A DNA stretch of 64,000 nt from Arachnopeziza araneosa (lineage: Eukaryota; Ascomycota; Leotiomycetes; Helotiales; Arachnopezizaceae): the NCBI GenBank assembly GCA_003988855.1, contig QYAI01000028.1, positions 310,001-374,000 of the forward strand, given 5' to 3'. Made by a program: the position numbers and the translations under genes. Each line of letters opens with the position of its first letter. Within the stretch, counting starts at the first letter, position 1. Of this stretch, positions 58,972 through 64,000 are shown one piece after another. Under the pieces are notes generated by a model that did no database searches, was not told the DNA's origin, and saw only the letters and a program-made list of their open reading frames with translations.

Positions 58972-61093
58972 ATGGAAACCGCAAACCTCCGGAGGCGTCT
59001 GAGCGCAAATTCCATCCTCACGACAAACGACAATGACAGCGACAATGGAAATGGAAATGGAAATGAAAGTGAGAATACCTGTGAAGAGGCATCTGAACTT
59101 CTCCGGGATAGAGAAACATCCGAGAACCCCCAGACAACTCAGAAGGCGAAGGGCAATGCATCCTCCTGGCCCCTCAAGTATCTAGGACTCTTCTTTGCGA
59201 CCATCTTCCTAGCCACAATCTTACTCAGAGCGTTGATAGTTCTCCATCCGTGGTTTGAAGACTCCATATCGACAAAACCAAAGTGGAGCAGTGTCTTTGA
59301 GTTTGAAGACCATGAACCAACACTAGGGATTCAGCTTTTTCCAGAGCTTCACATCTCACGGCCGCCAAAGACAAACACATATCATTGGAACATCTCTTCG
59401 GGAATCCGTTGGCCAGATGGTGTTAAGAAAGAGGTATACCTTGTAAATGAGCTGTTTCCAGGTCCAACGATCGAGTGCAGATCAGGAGACAAACTGATAG
59501 TTCACGTGACAAACAGTCTTTCCTCTGGTGAAGGTGTCTCTATCCATTGGCATGGTCTCAAGATGAGGGAATCAAATCACATGGATGGAGCAGTGGGTTT
59601 CACACAATGTCCTATCTCTACAGGGAAAACCTTCACCTATGAGTTCTTGATTGGGGATGAGGAGTCGGGTACATTCTGGTGGCATGCTCATTCTCAAGTC
59701 CAGAGAGGTGATGGAATGTATGGAGGCCTGGTAGTACACAAACCCAGTGATTTAGAGTCGGTTCAAAGTCATGATTTCCCAGAAGAGACTCTAATCTTGA
59801 TTGGTGATTGGTACCATCGAACTGCTGGTGAAGTACTTGATTGGTATACAAGTGTTCGTGGATTTGGTAACGAGGTGAGCCAACTCCTTCCTTCTCATGA
59901 AAATTGACTAACGTTAAAAGCCTGTTCCCGATTCATTGTTGGTCAATGGTGAAGGAAAGTTCGTCTGCTCTATGGCTGTACCTGCAAGACCGGTTGAATG
60001 TGTAGAAATCCCAGAGACAATGATGAAGAGGATATTGGGATCGCGAATAACTTCACTACGCCGGCTGAGGATGGTTAATGTGGGGTAAGAACATCACAAT
60101 GATCATCGAGTTCCATCTAATCTAAATACAGTTCTCTTGCTGGCTTTTCTGTCAAAGTAGACTCTGCAAGTTTGATGCCGATTGAGGTAGATGGGGGGTT
60201 CCCTATTGTCGGTGTTTTATCAGACTCCGTTGGAGTTCTTTACCCAGGAGAGCGTGTTGATGTTTTGTTACACTGGCATGAAAATTCATCAACTTCATCT
60301 TCGAAACTGCACGTGAATCTGGATCCTACGTGAGTCACAATCACAGACTGTACAGTCGGCTTCTAATCCACCACCAAGAACGTTCAAGTACCCTAATCAA
60401 GCCTTACGACCTAATCAAACTTTTCCAGTCTTCTCATCTAATATATCAGCTACCACCGCAGCAGCTTCCAGCTCTACAAGTACTGACTTCGACCTGACAA
60501 CGGCCAAAGCTGTCAACATTCCATTAGCACTACCTGCGGCACAGCAAACCATTCTCCTTTACACGAAAACTCAGAAGCTCTCTATATCGTCCAATCACCC
60601 CGAAGGATACATGAACCGCACGACTTGGTCACCTCAAAGATCACCCCTTCTCTCTCTCCCAAGATCCGAATGGAACAAAAATCAACTGGTTCCTTACATA
60701 CCACAAGGCATTTGGGTTGATATCATACTCAACAACCTAGACGATGATGCACATCCATTCCATCTGCATGGGAATTCTTTTTATGTCTTGGCATCGCATC
60801 GCTCAAAACACGGCTGGGGAAGCTTCGATCCATATTCTGGTGTATCCAAGCCTCCTGTATTGAATTTGGAATCGCCAGTTAGGAGGGATACGGTTGTTGT
60901 TCCAAGGAGGGGTTATGTCATCATTAGGTTCAAAGCGGACAATCCTGGGATTTGGATGCTGCACTGCCACATATTGTTCCATCAGGCAAGTGGAATGGCA
61001 ATGGGTTTGCATGTTGGAAAAGATGAGAGTCATACGACGATTGATTCACGTTCTTCGGGGCTTTGCGTTGCAAAAGATCGAACGCGGAATTGA
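58972..61093 (+). CDS. multicopper oxidase with N-terminal membrane anchor
   Basis: Exons 58972-59874, 59921-60084, 60132-60329 and 60379-61093; introns of 46, 47 and 49 nt; 659 residues. All four copper motifs are present: HWHG (192-195), WWHAHS (236-241), HPFHLHG (547-553) and HCHILFHQASGM (617-628). The residue ten after the Cys is Met, so the type-1 copper has a Met axial ligand and probably a low redox potential. The N-terminus is a 67-residue hydrophilic tail (Asn/Asp/Glu-rich) then one hydrophobic helix at about 68-91. The catalytic part therefore sits outside the cytosol as a type II membrane protein, with no C-terminal helix. Substrate (Fe(II), phenol, ascorbate) is not certain. Confidence 0.9.
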
Positions 61094-61682
61094 GAAATGT
61101 TCAAATGAATGATGAGCTTCAGTCAAACTTGACGACTCGACTGACTTTTCCATCCCAGCATTATATTAAAGATAAATGCCGGCTATCTCATGGCTTATGT
61201 CTCCGGTCCATTAATCTCCTCGAATATCCGACGTGTTTTCCTATTGATTAACCGAACCGCCCTCTTTGATTACCGAATATGCCATCAGATCACCTCTAAA
61301 CAGAAGGAAAATCGTAAAATTAGAGACGAAGTAGATCTAGAATATGAAGAAACTATATTAGACGTAGTGTAGTAGTGTTTTGGCGTTTCTGGATTAATAT
61401 TGAATCATTACCTGTATCATGCTTCGCTGCTTTTAGCATGACCTTCAAATAGAATCTGTATAGACTCATGTCTTGACTGTATTAGTTCTAATACTCATCG
61501 GAGATTATTACACCCTTTGTGGTTTATATATAATATTTCTTCGAATAAGGTGTCTTGTCTTTTGATCTAGAACTTCCTACAGATGAGGGATCATTGTCTA
61601 TGATGAATTGTTGAAGTACGTCTCCAGGGGATTGCCTTTATTGTCGATGTTGACGAAGAACAATTCGAGATCGTTCTGGTGA
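61094..61682. other. intergenic, convergent 3' flanks
   Basis: AT-rich spacer between convergent genes. Nothing recognised. Confidence 0.45.
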
Positions 61683-62374
61683 TTAATTTCTATGGGTCTC
61701 CACAATATCATAGCCTCTTTTATTTCTTGCCCCTTCTAAATGTTGTTCAATCAGGCTCCTGTACGCCTCTGCTCTTGGGGTCATATCCTCAACTCCGACA
61801 ATCTTTGCACCGTCATCCCACTTTCTCAGTCTGACAATATCATCCTTCAGAGGGTCTCGTTTAAAGGCTTCTAACTCTTCACCTTGGAATGGCCCACCTT
61901 GGAACTTAAGACTGTTCTTCGATGCTTCACTGAGACTGTCGTAGTATTTCTCATCAACCGCTGTCAGATAGCTGTTCAAATCGTCAGTCATGAGACAGTG
62001 GCGGTACGTTACCGTATGAATACATACCGTTTCGCAGCGACATGACTCCCAACCAGCTTCGCAACCTTACCACCAAACCCCAATCCCTTCAAATACTCCT
62101 CGCCGATCATCTCGTGCCCCACTCTACCAACCGAGTGGTCGCCCATTGCCATCTGAACGTCTTTCGCTGCATCCAGAGGAAGAAACTGTCCTATGTCGTG
62201 CAACAGCGCGGCGATGACCGTTTCATCGTCAGCCCCGGACTGCAGTCCAAAGTTGGCACATTGGAGACAGTGTTCGAGCTGGGAGATGGATTCTCCAATG
62301 TAGTCACCTGTACCGCGTGTTTCGAGGAGAGAGATGATATGCGAGGTTGTCTGGGAGGCAGTTGTGGCCGCCAT
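61683..62374 (-). CDS. HD-domain diiron oxygenase, PhnZ/TmpB-like (phosphonate C-P cleavage)
   Basis: Exon 62374-62028, intron 61972-62027 (56 nt), exon 61971-61683; 211 residues from MAATTASQTTSH. The mixed-valent diiron oxygenases PhnZ and TmpB cleave 1-hydroxy-2-aminoethyl-type phosphonates to glycine (or betaine) and phosphate. Their key residues, known from PhnZ, all have equals here: Tyr25 and Glu28 in GDYIGE (PhnZ Y24/E27), His35 in QLEH, His59-Asp60 in LLHD, His87 in VGHEMIG, His111 and Lys115 in SHVAAKRY, and Asp168 in WDDG. The surrounding blocks SGAD, AALLHD, YLKGLGF and LKFQGGP also fit. One difference is HDIGQ instead of the PhnZ HDxGH. The start was picked at the Met giving the family's length. 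It lies 194 bp downstream of the dioxygenase gene on the same strand, as in bacterial pairs. No leader peptide, so cytosolic. Confidence 0.85.
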
Positions 62375-62568
62375 GTCAGTTGATAGTGAGTTACGATTGA
62401 GATAAATATGGAGATGGTATGAGCTTTGATAGGAGAATGCTTCGAGTAGTTTCATGTGAGCGAGCGGAATTTGCCCGCAGTCACTGTTCAACTGTTGGAA
62501 AGTCTGGGGTCTGAATCAAATATATTCCTTGATTCACTTCTAACTCTAAGTCCTTCACAACCCCACTC

Positions 62569-63440
62569 TTACACAACAAATTGCCTCCCAAGATCAACGC
62601 TCAACATCGGACTACCAAATCCATATCTCATGGCGCCTTCTTCATATTTCATGCCTTCTTGTCGTTTATGTGTCGGTGGCCAAAGTTTCGCCCGATCGGC
62701 ATAGTACTCATCATGCAGGTCCCCTTCACGTTTGCAATTGTACGTGGCGTAAATCGCTTTGCGATCTGAAGCACTGTTGTTGGCTCCACTACGATGAGCT
62801 AGATACGATCCGAATATGAGGAGCTGACCCGGCTCCAGCTCGACCGGCACCCAGGTTTGACTCTGAACCCAACTCGCTTCAATGCAGTTATCCGAGCGGT
62901 CAATGGGGACTCGCATCAAATGACTTGCTTCGACGACTTCGAGACCCCCGTTTGTCAGGTTCGAGGCATCTACAGCCATCAAGATGGTCAGATGCTTGAT
63001 GTTTTTGACATGAGTGTATGCCGTGCTATCAATATGGGGAGAGAAGCCTCCTGAGCCAGCAAGCTTGTAATTGACTACATCATAGCTCAATATCCGCTTG
63101 GTGTGAGAAGTCCGTGAAACTTACTCTTCTCTTTGAACAACAGCATATCTTCCCCAGCCAGCTGGCCCAAGATGCTGAGCATCTTTTCGCCTCGCAACAA
63201 GTCGTTGAACTGAGAATGGTAGTTGGCATAGTTCTCGGTTCTACATAGTACTCTCTTTCCTTCAGCGTTGACTTCCTCATACGGCATCCATGGCGTCTCC
63301 GCAGTCCGAGGCAGATCATGCACTTCTTGAGCCCATTCCTGGAGTTCAATTGCGTCTTCTTCTGACAGCACGTCTCTCAGGATCAGATAACCATTGTTTT
63401 CGAAGAATGCTTGCTGCTTTTTGGTAACTTGGTATGCCAT
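62569..63440 (-). CDS. PhyH-type Fe(II)/2-oxoglutarate dioxygenase, PhnY/TmpA-like
   Basis: Exon 63440-63125, intron 63075-63124 (50 nt, GTAAGT), exon 63074-62569; 273 residues. Splicing restores LLFKEKINYKLAGSGGF before SPHIDSTAY. The iron triad is His119-x-Asp121 plus His199 in YLAHRSG. Arg210 in ASDRKAIYATYN is placed to bind 2-oxoglutarate. The phytanoyl-CoA dioxygenase fold is general, but FKEK(I)NYKL and the neighbouring HD gene point to the phosphonate hydroxylases PhnY/TmpA. Those hydroxylate carbon 1 of 2-aminoethylphosphonate or its trimethyl form to feed PhnZ/TmpB. The exact substrate is inferred and other PhyH substrates are possible. Another in-frame ATG lies nine codons upstream (63467). 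Confidence 0.75.
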
Positions 63441-64000
63441 ATTGTGGATGTTGCCGTTATTGCGCATGTTTGCTCAGCGCTGAAGCTCAAGCCGCAGCGA
63501 TATCTACTTTTCCAGCGCCGAAATCGCTGCGGAGCATTTCCGCTGTCAGTTACAGCGTTTCATTGTCGAAAACTCAATCTCAAGCTGACGTTTTAGAATT
63601 TTACCATGGTCCTGCTGGAATGATTTTGTGGTGGCGATCTGCAGCTTGAGCTGCCGGAATAGGAGAACAGGTTAGACATGCCCATCATGGCTCGCTTCGC
63701 TGCCACCTTGGGGCCATCCCACTCTTCGGCTCTCTTTCCACGTGCGAGATCGATTGACCTTCCTGAAAAGCTCAACTCATCTCGGTGCTAGCGCTGAGAC
63801 CTGCAACTCTTCACGATCCCGAGGTTCAGAGCAGACGCCTCATTGCGGGACGAGGCGTCTTGGTGAAACCGCATAGCAGCGAAAACTTGATGATAGAAGT
63901 GGCTGGTCTCAAAGTAGCCAATCATTGTTGACTTTATGATGTCGATCGTCATGGGAGGGTTGCGAGTTGCTTCAACCAACCGCGTATTCTAAAATTTCAT
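63441..64000. other. right edge, upstream of the dioxygenase gene
   Basis: Probably the promoter of the dioxygenase gene. No coding frame with motifs is seen before the window ends. Confidence 0.4.

Noticed and set aside
1..64000. CRISPR arrays, rRNA genes, intact transposons or LTRs
   Set aside because: Looked for regularly spaced repeats, transposase or reverse-transcriptase motifs and terminal repeats; none found.

Overview
The window is nuclear DNA of a filamentous ascomycete. About 30 protein genes lie on both strands. Most carry short introns (about 45-75 nt, GT..AG, with a CTAAC/CTGAC-like branch site close to the acceptor), and compact intergenic spaces separate them. Fungal marker families support this: a HET-domain protein, a Zn2Cys6 regulator, Ssr4 of SWI/SNF-RSC, RTG2, a CSC1/OSCA channel, a Kre9/Knh-like wall protein and a QDE-1-type RNA-dependent RNA polymerase. 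The overall style suggests Leotiomycetes, but that placement is an inference. No rRNA, tRNA, CRISPR array or intact transposon was found.

Layout. 0-10 kb: HET-domain gene running off the left edge, a protein with a tandemly duplicated domain, an unknown conserved-looking protein, a Ser/Thr-rich wall protein, a signal-less CAP protein and an isoprenylcysteine-methyltransferase-like membrane protein. 10-18 kb: a large RdRP with an N-terminal RRM-like domain, a C6 transcription factor and proteasome subunit beta5. 19-30 kb: a gene-poor stretch with small or coiled-coil proteins of unknown function, two of which end in the same KKRKLD basic tail. 30-38 kb: CSC1-like channel, a Cys-rich 75-residue protein, an OYE-type flavin oxidoreductase and a second signal-less CAP protein. 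38-54 kb: housekeeping block (argininosuccinate lyase, intracellular GH15 hydrolase, TPT/SLC35-type transporter, Ssr4, 6-phosphogluconate dehydrogenase, RBM42-like RNA-binding protein). 54-61 kb: RTG2/PPX-GppA protein, secreted phospholipase C-type phosphoesterase and a multicopper oxidase with an N-terminal membrane anchor. 61.7-63.4 kb: two co-oriented genes, an HD-domain protein and an Fe(II)/2-oxoglutarate dioxygenase.

The last pair is the most striking content. The HD protein keeps every metal and substrate residue I can recall of the diiron oxygenase PhnZ/TmpB. The neighbour looks like its upstream partner PhnY/TmpA. Together they read as a two-step oxidative C-P bond cleavage module, which would release phosphate from an aminoalkylphosphonate, in a eukaryotic genome. 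Other points worth a second look are the duplicated-domain protein, the paired cytosolic-looking CAP proteins, the coiled-coil gene neighbourhood with its stop-interrupted KKRKLD tail, and several small genes that only appear after splicing is worked out.

Exon boundaries were derived by hand from splice consensus plus frame continuity. For most multi-exon genes the summed exon lengths are an exact multiple of three. Boundaries may still be off by a base where a junction is ambiguous.
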